From: Lacrimispora celerecrescens
Lineage (GTDB): Bacteria > Bacillota > Clostridia > Lachnospirales > Lachnospiraceae
DNA: 64,000 nucleotides
Reading direction: 5' to 3'
Assembly: GCF_000732605.1 (NCBI RefSeq)
Contig: NZ_JPME01000012.1
Span: forward strand, 234,950 to 298,949
Part shown: piece by piece, positions 55,512 through 64,000 of the stretch
How the letters are laid out: each line of letters starts with the position of its first letter
Position numbering within the stretch: position 1 is the stretch's first letter
Notes under the pieces: model-generated
Database searches by the model: none
Told to the model about the DNA's origin: nothing
What the model saw: only the letters and a program-made list of their open reading frames with translations
Translations under genes and position numbers: made by a program

Positions 55512-58500
55512 ATGAGAGTATCACACTTGACGACAAATACCTTTTGGAAGGGCGAATCAGGCGTCAGTGCCCTGGTGGAGGACCAGGGAAAGGAATATAA
55601 GGCAAATCTGCATATCAAGGGTAGTCAGGTTTTTGACTACTCTTGTTCTTGTGCCCAGGGAAATTCCTACCGAGGGATGTGTCCTCACTGCAAAGCTCTG
55701 TTTGAGGTATATAAGGAACAGGAGTCAAACCCCGGAAGGCCTGTTCTCACTTCCCAGCAGACAAGAGCCATGATCAGGGAATATACCAACCGGGAAGTGT
55801 CCCGGATCATGAGCGAGGGAGAAGAGGAACAGGTAAAACTTTCCCTGTCCCTCCTGGTAAGCAAAAGAGAAGTGAAGCTGGAGTTTAAGCTGGGAAGGGA
55901 CCGACTCTACATGGTGAAGGACCTGGCTGCATTTGCCAATGCAGTAGAAAACGGCACCTATGTGGAATACGGCAAAAACCTGGCGTTTCATCACACTCCT
56001 TCTGCTTTTGCTAAGGAGAGCCGGCCCCTTCTGGAATTTGTGCTGGAGATTGTCAATGCGTATTGTGAGCATTATGAACAGTTTCAGAAAAGTTCCTTTT
56101 CCACAAAACCTGTTCTGCGGTTTTTAAATTTAAGCCGCGCAAACCGGGACCGTTTTTTTGGAATCATGATGGGAGAGACCCTGGAAATTGAAGATTACAA
56201 AGGACAGAAGCGGCAGTTAATGATTGTTGACCGCAACCCGGACTTAAAGGTTACGGTAAAGCGCCAGGGACGGGATGGGGTTTTGGTGTCCGTTGACCGG
56301 GAACTTCTGACCTTTGAAGGCGAACACCGCTTATATCTTGCAGATATGAAATACTTGTACTGCTGCGACCAGTCCTGCAGCGAAGCCCTATCCATATTTC
56401 TGGGGCAGATGATGGAAGGGTTTAAACCTTCTTATGAAACAGAAATCAATGACAAGGACATGCCTCTTTTTTATGAACGGGTTTTAAAAAGGATTGCTGC
56501 CTATTGCACCATTGATTCCAAAGAACTGGATTTAGAGGCTTATAAACCGGAAGAGTTAAAGGCAAGGTTTGACTTTGATTCCGATGGGCAGGGCGGATTG
56601 GTTCTAAAACCAACCCTCTCCTATGGAGACTATTCGTTCCAGCCGGTAGAAGATGAGCGTCTTCCTCGTACCGTATGCCGGGATGTGCCTGGAGAGTTCC
56701 GCATCAGCCGTCTGATAACCCGGTACTTTAAATATAAAGAATATGAATCGGAATATCCGGCCATTCGGGAAGATGAGGAAGCGGTATACCGGTTACTTAC
56801 GTCAGGAATGAGCGAATTCATGGCGTTGGGAGAGGTTTATTTTTCCGAATCCTTTAAAAAGCTAAAAGTTCTGCCTCCTCCCAAGGTATCCATCGGAGTC
56901 CGGAGCGTAGGGAACTGGCTGGAACTGGACGTGGATACGGCCGGGCTGTCAGGAGAGGACTTAAGCAGGCTTTTGGAAGTGTACAGCCAGAAAAAGAAGT
57001 ACTACCGCTTAAAAAGCGGGGAATTTATTAGTCTTGACGATAACGGGCTTATGACGGTTGCAAAGCTCATTGATGGCTTGTCTGCTGATCCTGATATGTT
57101 TGGCAAGTCTTTCCGCCTTCCCAAATACAGGGCACTTTATCTGGACAGCATTTTGAAAGAGGGAAACGGCATTACCCTATACCGGGACCAGCTCTATAAG
57201 GCAGTAGTACGGGGAATGAAGTCTGTGGAGGACAGTGATTATGAGGTCCCATTGCCTCTGCGCCATGTGTTAAGAGGGTATCAAAAGACAGGATACCGCT
57301 GGCTTAAGACGCTTGACAGCTACGGCTTTGGCGGAATTCTGGCTGATGACATGGGACTTGGAAAGACCATCCAGATCATTGCCCTGCTTCTTGATGAAGC
57401 GGAAAAAAAGGAACATACAACATCCCTGATCGTCTGCCCTGCATCCCTGGTTTATAACTGGGAGAATGAGTTTCACATTTTTGCTCCTTCTCTTAACGTT
57501 GCGACAATCACCGGTTTGGCAGGAGAGCGGGAAGAGCTGTTAATGCATACGGATGAGGTGGATGTGCTGATTACTTCCTATGATCTATTAAAACGGGATA
57601 TTGATCTTTATAAGGATAAGTCCTTCCGGTTTCAGGTCATTGATGAGGCCCAGTACATCAAAAATGCATCCACTCAGAGTGCAAAAGCAGTGAAGAATAT
57701 TGATGCAGAGAACCGGTTTGCTTTAACCGGTACTCCCATTGAAAACCGTCTGTCAGAACTGTGGAGCATCTTTGACTTCCTGATGCCGGGATTTCTCTTC
57801 ACCTATCGGAAATTTAAAAAGGAATATGAACTTCCCATTGTCAGGGATCAGGAAAGACCGGTGTTAGAGAGCCTTCACCGCCTGATCGGCCCCTTTCTTT
57901 TAAGGCGGCTTAAGAAAGATGTTCTGAAAGAATTGCCGGACAAGCTGGAAAACATTGTTTATTCTGCTTTTGACAAAGAACAAAAAGAACTTTATACGGC
58001 CAATGCATTCCAACTAAAGCAGGAGCTTGAGAGTTTGGAAGGCAGTTCGGGAAGGGATAACATCCAGATTCTTGCTGCGCTTACCAGACTGCGGCAGATT
58101 TGCTGCGATCCTCATTTATGCTATGAGAATTACAAAGGGGGATCCGCAAAGCTGGAAACCTGCATTGACCTGGTTCGCAACGGAGTGGAAGGAGGGCACA
58201 AGATCCTGCTCTTTTCCCAGTTCACCTCCATGCTAGAGGTGATCGCTAGGAGGCTGCGAAAAGAGGCGATTCCATACTATATACTAACCGGAGCAACGCC
58301 GAAAGAAGATAGGCTCCATATGGTAAATTCCTTTAAAGATGATGAGATCCCTCTGTTCCTGATTTCCTTAAAAGCAGGCGGTACAGGGCTTAACTTAACT
58401 GCAGCCGATGTAGTCATACATTTTGACCCATGGTGGAATGTGGCGGCTCAGAACCAGGCCACGGACCGGGCCCACCGGATCGGCCAGGAGAAGCAGGTGA

Positions 58501-58655
58501 GTGTATTCAAGCTGATCACAAAGGGGACGATTGAGGAAAATATTTTAAAGCTTCAGGAATCCAAAAAGGATTTGGCGGATCAGATTATTACAGAGGGAAC
58601 CGTGTCCTTAAGTAATCTGACCAAAGAGGATTTGATGGGGCTTTTGGATATATAG
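55512..58655 (+). CDS. SWIM zinc-finger SNF2/SWI2 helicase-like ATPase
   Basis: 1047 residues. The N-terminal SWIM zinc finger has Cys45, Cys47, Cys57 and His59. A long SNF2-associated region follows to about 590. Helicase motifs: DDMGLGKT at 612-619, DEAQ at 711-714, FALTGTPIENRLSELWSIFD, LLFSQFTSMLEVI, and ATDRAHRIGQ (motif VI). It translocates along double-stranded DNA and may remodel transcription complexes; the bacterial role is poorly known. It is 22 bases after argS. Confidence 0.9.
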   Translation: MRVSHLTTNTFWKGESGVSALVEDQGKEYKANLHIKGSQVFDYSCSCAQGNSYRGMCPHCKALFEVYKEQESNPGRPVLTSQQTRAMIREYTNREVSRIMSEGEEEQVKLSLSLLVSKREVKLEFKLGRDRLYMVKDLAAFANAVENGTYVEYGKNLAFHHTPSAFAKESRPLLEFVLEIVNAYCEHYEQFQKSSFSTKPVLRFLNLSRANRDRFFGIMMGETLEIEDYKGQKRQLMIVDRNPDLKVTVKRQGRDGVLVSVDRELLTFEGEHRLYLADMKYLYCCDQSCSEALSIFLGQMMEGFKPSYETEINDKDMPLFYERVLKRIAAYCTIDSKELDLEAYKPEELKARFDFDSDGQGGLVLKPTLSYGDYSFQPVEDERLPRTVCRDVPGEFRISRLITRYFKYKEYESEYPAIREDEEAVYRLLTSGMSEFMALGEVYFSESFKKLKVLPPPKVSIGVRSVGNWLELDVDTAGLSGEDLSRLLEVYSQKKKYYRLKSGEFISLDDNGLMTVAKLIDGLSADPDMFGKSFRLPKYRALYLDSILKEGNGITLYRDQLYKAVVRGMKSVEDSDYEVPLPLRHVLRGYQKTGYRWLKTLDSYGFGGILADDMGLGKTIQIIALLLDEAEKKEHTTSLIVCPASLVYNWENEFHIFAPSLNVATITGLAGEREELLMHTDEVDVLITSYDLLKRDIDLYKDKSFRFQVIDEAQYIKNASTQSAKAVKNIDAENRFALTGTPIENRLSELWSIFDFLMPGFLFTYRKFKKEYELPIVRDQERPVLESLHRLIGPFLLRRLKKDVLKELPDKLENIVYSAFDKEQKELYTANAFQLKQELESLEGSSGRDNIQILAALTRLRQICCDPHLCYENYKGGSAKLETCIDLVRNGVEGGHKILLFSQFTSMLEVIARRLRKEAIPYYILTGATPKEDRLHMVNSFKDDEIPLFLISLKAGGTGLNLTAADVVIHFDPWWNVAAQNQATDRAHRIGQEKQVSVFKLITKGTIEENILKLQESKKDLADQIITEGTVSLSNLTKEDLMGLLDI

Positions 58656-58679
58656 TTATTTGAATGAAAGGATGGATAA

Positions 58680-59303
58680 ATGATGAATGTACTAATGTTA
58701 AATGGCAGCCCTCATGAGAGAGGCTGTACCAACCGTGCCCTTCTTGAAGTGAGCTGGGCTTTGAATGAAGAAGGCATTGAGACAGAAATCCTTCATGTAG
58801 GAAGCCAGTCTGTCCATGGCTGTATTGCCTGTCAGAAATGTTCGGAAACAGGAAGATGCGTATTTAATTATGACTTGGTTAATCAGGTGCTGGATAAGAT
58901 GGAAACAGCATCAGGGTTAATTGTAGGTTCCCCTGTTCATTATGCATCTCCCAATGGCACCGTGCTTTCCTTCTTGGACCGTTTGTTTTATGCGGGAAGA
59001 GATTTTGCCTTTAAGCCGGGAGCAGCTGTTGTTTCCGCCCGGAGGGCAGGAACCACCGCTTCTCTTGATGTCTTAAACAAATATTTTACCATTGCCCAGA
59101 TGCCGGTGGTTTCCTCCACTTACTGGAACATGGTTCACGGATTTACACCTCAGGAGGTGGAGCAGGATTTGGAGGGGCTTCACACCATGAGAGCTCTCGG
59201 AAAAAATATGGCATGGCTTTTAAAATGTCTGGAAGTTGGAAAAGCCGCTGGAATCAGCCTTCCCGCCTGGGAAGAAATCCCAAGGACAAATTTCATACGA
59301 TAA
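58680..59303 (+). CDS. Flavodoxin-family NADPH-dependent FMN reductase
   Basis: 207 residues. The FMN phosphate loop is LNGSPHERGCTNRALLEV. The iron-sulfur flavoprotein-like cysteine cluster is CIACQKCSETGRC, and GSPVHYASPNGTVLSFLDRLF follows. It belongs to the multimeric flavodoxin (WrbA/ISF-like) group that reduces quinones or flavins. Substrate unknown. It follows the helicase by 24 bases. Confidence 0.85.
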   Translation: MMNVLMLNGSPHERGCTNRALLEVSWALNEEGIETEILHVGSQSVHGCIACQKCSETGRCVFNYDLVNQVLDKMETASGLIVGSPVHYASPNGTVLSFLDRLFYAGRDFAFKPGAAVVSARRAGTTASLDVLNKYFTIAQMPVVSSTYWNMVHGFTPQEVEQDLEGLHTMRALGKNMAWLLKCLEVGKAAGISLPAWEEIPRTNFIR

Positions 59304-59319
59304 ACAAGAAAAAATTCCC

Positions 59320-59369
59320 TTTACTTTTTTTAGTTGTGGTGTATAATGAGATAGGCACTATATGTAGTG
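59320..59369 (+). promoter_or_regulatory. nrdD promoter with NrdR box
   Basis: TTTACT at 59320-59325, a 16-base spacer and TATAAT at 59342-59347. CACTATATGTAGTG at 59356-59369 is a near-perfect palindrome and one base from the NrdR consensus core. It covers the expected start of transcription. A second tandem box was not clear. Confidence 0.75.
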
Positions 59370-59417
59370 ATTCAAAACTTAGAGATACAAAATATAGAAG
59401 AGGTTAAGGTGACAGGG

Positions 59418-61547
59418 ATGATTAAAGTTCAAAAACGTGACGGCAGAATTGTGGAATATGACAGGGATAAAATCATTACAGCCATTCGGAAAGCCAATGC
59501 AGAGGTGGAAGCTTCTGAGCGGGCTGGAGAGGAAATGATTGATGCAATACTGGATCATGTGGAGAGAGATAACGAAGGCGTGATCAGTGTGGAAGCCATC
59601 CAGGACATGATCGAGAGCAGTCTGGTAAATAAGAACAAATATACGCTTTCCAAAAAATACATCATTTACCGTTACCAGAGGGCTTTGCTTCGGAAGGCAA
59701 ACACAACCGATGAGTCTATCTTAAAACTGATTAAAAATGAAAACAAGGAACTGGCAGAGGAAAATTCCAACAAGAATACCATTCTGGCATCGACTCAGAG
59801 AGATTACATCGCTGGAGAGGTGTCCAGAGACTTAACCAGAAGAATGCTGCTTCCGGAGCGGATTTCTCTTGCCCATGACCAGGGCTCCATTCACTTCCAC
59901 GATGCGGATTATTTCGTACAGCCGATTTTTAACTGCTGTCTGATCAATATTGGTGATATGCTGGATAACGGCACCGTGATGAATGAAAAAATGATCGAGA
60001 GTCCTAAGAGTTTTCAGGTGGCGTGTACGGTCATGACCCAGATCATAGCGGCTGTTGCCAGTAACCAGTACGGCGGCCAGTCCGTAGATATCCGTCATTT
60101 GGGAAAATATTTAAGAAAAAGCAATGATAAATTCCATAAGCAGATCCGTGTAGAATTCGGGGATACGATTTCTCCTGAGATGGTGGAAAAGATGGCTGCC
60201 ATCCGTTTAAGAGATGAGCTGAAATCCGGTGTCCAGACCATTCAGTACCAGATCAACACCTTAATGACAACCAACGGACAGGCTCCCTTTGTAACCCTGT
60301 TCTTATGCCTTGATGATAATGACGAATACATAAAGGAAAATGCCCTGATTGTGGAGGAAGTTCTTAGACAGAGGCTTGAGGGAATCAAGAACGAAGCCGG
60401 CGTTTATGTCACTCCTGCATTCCCTAAACTGATCTATGTTTTAGATGAGAATAACTGCTTAAAGGGCGGAAGATATGATTATATCACGAAGCTGGCGGTG
60501 AAATGCTCTTCCAAACGCATGTATCCGGATTATATTTCTGCTAAGAAGATGAGGGAAAATTACGAAGGCAATGTATTCAGCTGCATGGGCTGCCGAAGCT
60601 TCTTATCTACTTGGAAGGATGAGAATGGCAATTACAAGTTTGAGGGAAGATTTAATCAGGGAGTGGTAAGTTTAAACCTGCCGCAGATCGGTATTCTTGC
60701 AAAGGGAGACGAAGATACGTTCTGGAAGATTTTAGATGAACGTCTGAATCTTTGCTATGAGGCCCTGATGTGCAGACATAAATCACTGGAAGGCACTCTT
60801 TCCGATGTAAGTCCGATTCACTGGCAGTACGGCGCCATTGCAAGGCTTAAAAAGGGAGAAAAGATCGACCCGCTCCTTCAAAATGGCTATTCTACCATAT
60901 CGTTAGGATACATCGGCCTTTATGAGACCACAAAGCTTATGAAGGGGGTCAGCCAGACAGATCCGGTAGGAGAAGAGTTTGCTCTCCGCGTCATGAATTA
61001 TATGCGGAAGGTTGTAGACCAGTGGAAAAAGCAGACCGGCCTTGGCTTTGGCTTATACGGGACACCGGCGGAATCTCTCTGCTACCGGTTTGCTAAAATT
61101 GACAGAGAGCGGTTCGGAAACATACCTGATGTGACGGACAAGGGCTATTACACCAACTCCTATCACGTGGATGTGCGGGAACCCATTGATGCGTTTAAAA
61201 AATTCACCTTTGAGAGCCAGTTCCAGACTATTTCCTCCGGCGGGGCCATTTCCTATGTGGAGGTTCCTAATATGCAGAACAATCTGGAAGCTATGGAAGA
61301 AGTGGTGAAATTCATTTACGATAACATCCAGTACGCAGAGTTTAATACCAAATCAGATTATTGCCAGGAATGCGGTTTTGACGGTGAGATCATAATCAAT
61401 GAAGATATGGAATGGGAATGCCCTCAGTGCCATAACAAAGATAAGAGACGTATGAACGTGACCAGAAGAACCTGTGGTTATCTGGGAGAGAATTTCTGGA
61501 ACACCGGAAAGACAAAAGAGATCAAATCCAGAGTCCTTCATCTGTAG
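59418..61547 (+). CDS. nrdD: Anaerobic ribonucleoside-triphosphate reductase
   Basis: 709 residues. The N-terminal ATP-cone (about 1-90: KVQKRDGRIVEYDRDKII) is followed by the 10-stranded barrel. The C-terminal zinc site has CQEC and CPQC. The glycyl radical Gly687 is in RRTCGYLGENFW. It reduces ribonucleotides to deoxyribonucleotides without oxygen after activation by NrdG, encoded next. The ATG at 59418 follows AAGGTGACAGGG; the GTG at 59367 would lie inside the NrdR box. Confidence 0.96.
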   Translation: MIKVQKRDGRIVEYDRDKIITAIRKANAEVEASERAGEEMIDAILDHVERDNEGVISVEAIQDMIESSLVNKNKYTLSKKYIIYRYQRALLRKANTTDESILKLIKNENKELAEENSNKNTILASTQRDYIAGEVSRDLTRRMLLPERISLAHDQGSIHFHDADYFVQPIFNCCLINIGDMLDNGTVMNEKMIESPKSFQVACTVMTQIIAAVASNQYGGQSVDIRHLGKYLRKSNDKFHKQIRVEFGDTISPEMVEKMAAIRLRDELKSGVQTIQYQINTLMTTNGQAPFVTLFLCLDDNDEYIKENALIVEEVLRQRLEGIKNEAGVYVTPAFPKLIYVLDENNCLKGGRYDYITKLAVKCSSKRMYPDYISAKKMRENYEGNVFSCMGCRSFLSTWKDENGNYKFEGRFNQGVVSLNLPQIGILAKGDEDTFWKILDERLNLCYEALMCRHKSLEGTLSDVSPIHWQYGAIARLKKGEKIDPLLQNGYSTISLGYIGLYETTKLMKGVSQTDPVGEEFALRVMNYMRKVVDQWKKQTGLGFGLYGTPAESLCYRFAKIDRERFGNIPDVTDKGYYTNSYHVDVREPIDAFKKFTFESQFQTISSGGAISYVEVPNMQNNLEAMEEVVKFIYDNIQYAEFNTKSDYCQECGFDGEIIINEDMEWECPQCHNKDKRRMNVTRRTCGYLGENFWNTGKTKEIKSRVLHL

Positions 61548-61557
61548 GAGGTGTGCC

Positions 61558-62076
61558 ATGAATTATGCGACCATAAAGCCTACGGATGTAGCAAACGGCC
61601 CGGGGGTCAGGGTATCATTGTTTGTCAGCGGCTGCACTCACCGCTGTAAGGAGTGTTTTAACTCCGAAGCCTGGGATTTTCATTACGGCCAGGAATACGG
61701 GCCAGAAACCGGGTCAAAGATACTGGAATATTTAGACCATACCTATATTGCCGGCTTAAGCCTTCTGGGGGGAGAACCCATGGACCCAATGAATCAGAAG
61801 GGCATCCTGTCTTTGGTAGAGAACGTAAAGAAACGGTTTCCGGAAAAGACGATCTGGTGCTATACCGGCTATGATTTTGAAAAGGATATTCTGGGAGAAA
61901 TGGCAGGAAGGCTACCTGAGACAAAGCGGATATTATCCTGTCTGGATGTCCTGGTAGACGGAAAGTTTGAAGTGGAAAAAAAGGATTTAAAGCTGCGGTT
62001 TAAAGGGTCATCCAATCAGAGGATCATTAAAGTGCAGGAATCCCTTGATATGGGAAAAGTTGTGTTGTGGGAATAA
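61558..62076 (+). CDS. nrdG: Anaerobic ribonucleotide reductase activating protein
   Basis: 172 residues. The radical SAM motif is CTHRCKEC with Cys26, Cys30 and Cys33, and the SAM-binding GGEP is in LSLLGGEPMDP. It generates the glycyl radical on NrdD. TAGGAGG lies 6 bases before the ATG at 61558, which is 10 bases after the nrdD stop. It ends with a strong terminator. Confidence 0.96.
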   Translation: MNYATIKPTDVANGPGVRVSLFVSGCTHRCKECFNSEAWDFHYGQEYGPETGSKILEYLDHTYIAGLSLLGGEPMDPMNQKGILSLVENVKKRFPEKTIWCYTGYDFEKDILGEMAGRLPETKRILSCLDVLVDGKFEVEKKDLKLRFKGSSNQRIIKVQESLDMGKVVLWE

Positions 62077-62078
62077 GT

Positions 62079-62135
62079 AACAGGGTATTTTGCAGTCTGC
62101 TGTAAAAGGCGGCGGCAAAATACCCTGTTTTTTCA
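62079..62135 (+). terminator. Intrinsic terminator after nrdG
   Basis: AACAGGGTATTTTGC (62079-62093) pairs perfectly with its complement at 62115-62129, followed by a T-run. Confidence 0.93.
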
Positions 62136-62236
62136 TAGGTGAGCTTCTTACCGTTTAAAACCGGCCACTTACCTATAATCCCTGTAAAAACCGGATCGAA
62201 TATGATATGATGAACTGGCAGTCAGGCGGAAGCAGT

Positions 62237-62695
62237 ATGAAAATTAAAATTAAAACAGTCAGTCATGAAGTGGAAGAATCTGCCGATCTGTACATCCATG
62301 AGAAGGATGAGGCGGTGGACCGCCTTGTAGAATATCTGGAACAGGATTTGTTCCGTACGGTAACACTCTTGTGCCAGAGGGAAGAAAAGATCTGCAGGGT
62401 CCCGAGTCCTGAGATTTATTTGATTGAAACGGTGAATGAAAAGCAGGTGGTCCATACGAAAGAGGAAACCTATGAGACAAATAGGAGACTTTACGAACTG
62501 GAGCGGCTTCTTCCGTCTAATTTTATCCGGATATCCAAGTCTGTGATCATGAATATCGATAAGGTAAGGACCTATACTCCTATGCTAAATGGGCTTATGA
62601 AGGTCTCTATGATAAATTCCCAGGTAACTTATATTTCCAGGAAATATTTAAAAGAGGTAAAAGACAGGATTTTGGAGGTGAGGCATTATGAATAA
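62237..62695 (+). CDS. LytTR-domain DNA-binding protein
   Basis: 152 residues. The LytTR domain fills the C-terminal two thirds (IYLIETVNEKQVVHTKEETYE, LPSNFIRISKSVIMNIDKVRTY, QVTYISRKYLKEVK). There is no receiver domain. Such proteins commonly pair with a membrane partner of DUF3021 type in the same operon, as here: the next gene overlaps by 8 bases. The ATG at 62237 is favoured over 62207 on family length. Confidence 0.9.
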   Translation: MKIKIKTVSHEVEESADLYIHEKDEAVDRLVEYLEQDLFRTVTLLCQREEKICRVPSPEIYLIETVNEKQVVHTKEETYETNRRLYELERLLPSNFIRISKSVIMNIDKVRTYTPMLNGLMKVSMINSQVTYISRKYLKEVKDRILEVRHYE

Positions 62696-63323
62696 GAACG
62701 AGGGAAAAAGAGAGCTTTTTTGGGAAATTCTGTTTGCCGGAGCCGATCTGGGGATGATTTTATTTGTAGGTGCTTTAATGGGACTTTGGCTATTCTCCGG
62801 CAGACAAGGGCTGGAGATTATTATGGACCGCTTGGGGCTTTTTTTTGTCATTTATTTGGCGGCAGGCTGCTTGCTTCAGTTCTTTAAACGGCTGCCTGAA
62901 TTGGATTTAAGCTGGCTGCGGGGTATGGCTTTTATGTACTGGTTTGATATTTTATTAGTTCTCTTACTGTTTCTTGCTGCATTTCTTCCGGATTATTTAA
63001 GATACATGATTTTATCGGATGCTGTGGTGCTTGTGGGGAGATGGGCGTTAAATTACCTTTATACAAAGCGTACTGCCAATGAACTGAATCACGCAAAGGG
63101 AGGACGTACCCTTGTCATTGATTTAAATGAAAAGCCGGGCACTAAGGAAGAATTTTTCTCTGTACTGGAAAATTACTGCATCAAGAACCGTTTGAGCCTG
63201 GAATATATAGAGCGGGATATTCCGGCTGTGGTTAAGCTTGACGGAGTCCTTCATGAGGTGGATTTAAGGAGTTACTATACGTATGGAGGACCTGTGTATA
63301 CCATGGACATTACAAAGCTTTAA
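62688..63323 (+). CDS. Four-span membrane protein, LytTR partner (DUF3021-like)
   Basis: 211 residues. Four membrane segments occupy about 13-33, 48-67, 80-100 and 105-125. A hydrophilic C-terminal domain of about 80 residues follows (TLVIDLNEKPGTKEEFFSVL, NRLSLEYIERDIPAVVKL). Typical DUF3021 proteins end soon after the fourth span, so the tail is unusual. It probably inhibits or regulates the LytTR protein through membrane tethering, which is inference. The overlap with the previous gene indicates coupling. Confidence 0.7.
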   Translation: MNKNEGKRELFWEILFAGADLGMILFVGALMGLWLFSGRQGLEIIMDRLGLFFVIYLAAGCLLQFFKRLPELDLSWLRGMAFMYWFDILLVLLLFLAAFLPDYLRYMILSDAVVLVGRWALNYLYTKRTANELNHAKGGRTLVIDLNEKPGTKEEFFSVLENYCIKNRLSLEYIERDIPAVVKLDGVLHEVDLRSYYTYGGPVYTMDITKL

Positions 63324-63445
63324 CATATATTAGCGAGAATTCCCCCACCTCTAAGGTGGTGGATGAATCGCTATAATCTCTTGCTACAAATCAATTTTTG
63401 CGATATAATATAATCAGTCGAATAGAATGAAAGGCTGGTGATACT

Positions 63446-63850
63446 ATGGTTTTAGATAACAATGCTCATTCGGTATTTCTACTGCATTAACATTTGATAT
63501 TAGTAGTAAAATATAGACGTAGGGTTTTTGATAACCTTATATCGTCTCGTGCGAAGGAGATTTTTGAGTACATCGCACCGAACTACCATATAACACTCAT
63601 GGAATGGAATTTTGATGCTGACCATATCCATATTTTATTTCGTGCCCATCCCAAAACTGAAATCAGCAAGTTCATCAATGCTTATAAAAGTGCCAGCAGC
63701 CGACTGATTAAGAAAGAGTTTCCGGAAATTCGTCAGAAACTGTGGAACGAATATTTCTGGAATCAAAGCTTTTGCCTGATAACCGCTGGTGGAGCTCCCT
63801 TAACTGTCCTTAAGCAGTATATCGAAAGCCAGGGTGAGAAGAATGAATAA
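63446..63850 (+). pseudogene. tnpA: IS200-type transposase TnpA, interrupted by a stop codon
   Basis: The frame starts at ATG 63446 (MVLDNNAHSVFLLH) and meets TAA at 63488-63490, where relatives read Tyr-Tyr-His. It then continues in the same frame to 63850. The HUH motif (ADHIHILF) and the catalytic Tyr in VLKQYIESQ are present. A TTG restart at 63494 would give 118 residues lacking the first strand. TnpA probably cannot act unless supplied in trans. Confidence 0.85.
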
Positions 63851-64000
63851 AGCTTACAAATTCAGGCTTTATCCTAATGCAGAACAAATGAATTTACTGA
63901 CCAGGACCTTTGGCTGTGTCAGATTTATCTATAATAAAATGCTGGGTGATAAAATTGACTATTATCATGAGACAGGGAAAAAGCTGAGCAATACGCCTGC
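63843..64000 (+). CDS. tnpB: TnpB-type RNA-guided nuclease, N-terminal part (partial)
   Basis: The frame starts at ATG 63843, overlapping the tnpA end by 8 bases, and runs off the window after about 52 residues. The opening MNKAYKFRLYPNAEQ is the classical TnpB N-terminus, followed by FGCVRFIYNKML. TnpB proteins are guided by an RNA from the element's right end; neither the catalytic part nor that RNA is in the window. Confidence 0.85.
   Translation, partial: MNKAYKFRLYPNAEQMNLLTRTFGCVRFIYNKMLGDKIDYYHETGKKLSNTP

Larger units (their letters stand above)
63330..64000 (+). mobile_element. IS200/IS605-family element, left end, runs off the window
   Basis: Begins with an imperfect hairpin at about 63332-63372 (AGCGAGAATTCCCCCACC and GGTGGTGGATGAATCGCT), typical of the single-stranded ends recognised by the Y1 transposase. 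A tnpA with a stop codon inside and the start of tnpB follow. The element lies 8 bases after the stop of the LytTR partner gene, so the insertion did not damage it. The right end is outside the window. Confidence 0.85.

Noticed and set aside
1..64000. CRISPR arrays, tRNA or rRNA genes
   Set aside because: No regularly spaced direct repeats and no tRNA- or rRNA-like sequences were recognised by eye; a covariance search would settle this.

Overview
The window reads as chromosomal DNA of a spore-forming, low-to-mid GC anaerobic Firmicute, most likely a Lachnospiraceae-type clostridium (Lacrimispora/Lachnoclostridium-like). The evidence is the sporulation genes spoIIGA, sigE and sigG, the O2-independent class III ribonucleotide reductase nrdDG, a T-box in front of valS, the lineage-typical families DUF4364, DUF975 and YlmC/YmxH, and a tig-clpP-clpX-lon-engB cluster. 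The genus is inference. No rRNA, tRNA, CRISPR array or prophage was recognised. One IS200/IS605-type element starts at the right edge.

Layout. 1-3.2 kb: tail of a probable solute-binding protein and a membrane GGDEF-EAL signalling protein. 3.3-9.8 kb: protein quality-control cluster (trigger factor, ClpP, ClpX, Lon, EngB). 9.8-12.4 kb: polar amino acid ABC importer. 12.5-15.6 kb, minus strand: acetyltransferase with a broken small membrane protein, DUF4364 regulator, malic enzyme with a frameshift. 15.7-21.4 kb: an uncharacterised three-gene operon (giant helical-repeat protein, actin/Hsp70-fold ATPase, TPR protein). 21.4-28.1 kb: GntR regulator, zinc dehydrogenase and a complete Liv-type importer, with a shared operator-like motif in two promoters. 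28.1-31.3 kb: T-box and valS. 31.5-38 kb: spoIIGA-sigE, then an inserted block (sigV/rsiV-like ECF pair, AraC regulator, DUF3788), then sigG and coaX on the minus strand. 38.1-43.8 kb: coaBC, an esterase-like hydrolase, prfC, yqeY, a PepV-type dipeptidase. 43.8-46.9 kb: metNIQ preceded by a methionine-rich leader ORF and a terminator. 46.9-53.4 kb: a GH5 enzyme, two small membrane proteins, ylmC, nrdR, yqeG, aroQ, efp and an acetyltransferase. 53.7-63.3 kb: argS, a SWIM/SNF2 helicase, a flavin reductase, nrdDG, LytTR and a membrane partner.

Most notable observations. (1) A 31-codon leader ORF with 10 Met and 3 Cys codons, own promoter and ribosome binding site, is followed by a strong intrinsic terminator ahead of metNIQ; this looks like ribosome-mediated attenuation responding to methionine. 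(2) A dispersed hairpin repeat of about 55-85 bp sits, always in the same orientation, in the 5' untranslated regions of clpP, clpX, engB, valS, the DUF4364 gene and metN. (3) The three-gene operon at 15.7-21.4 kb has no known function. (4) Two perfect inverted Spo0A boxes lie just downstream of a sigma-A promoter at 48.7 kb. (5) Four single-base indels, all in mononucleotide runs or doubled bases, break valS, livJ, the malic enzyme and a small gene; because valS is normally essential, sequencing error is likely for at least some of them.
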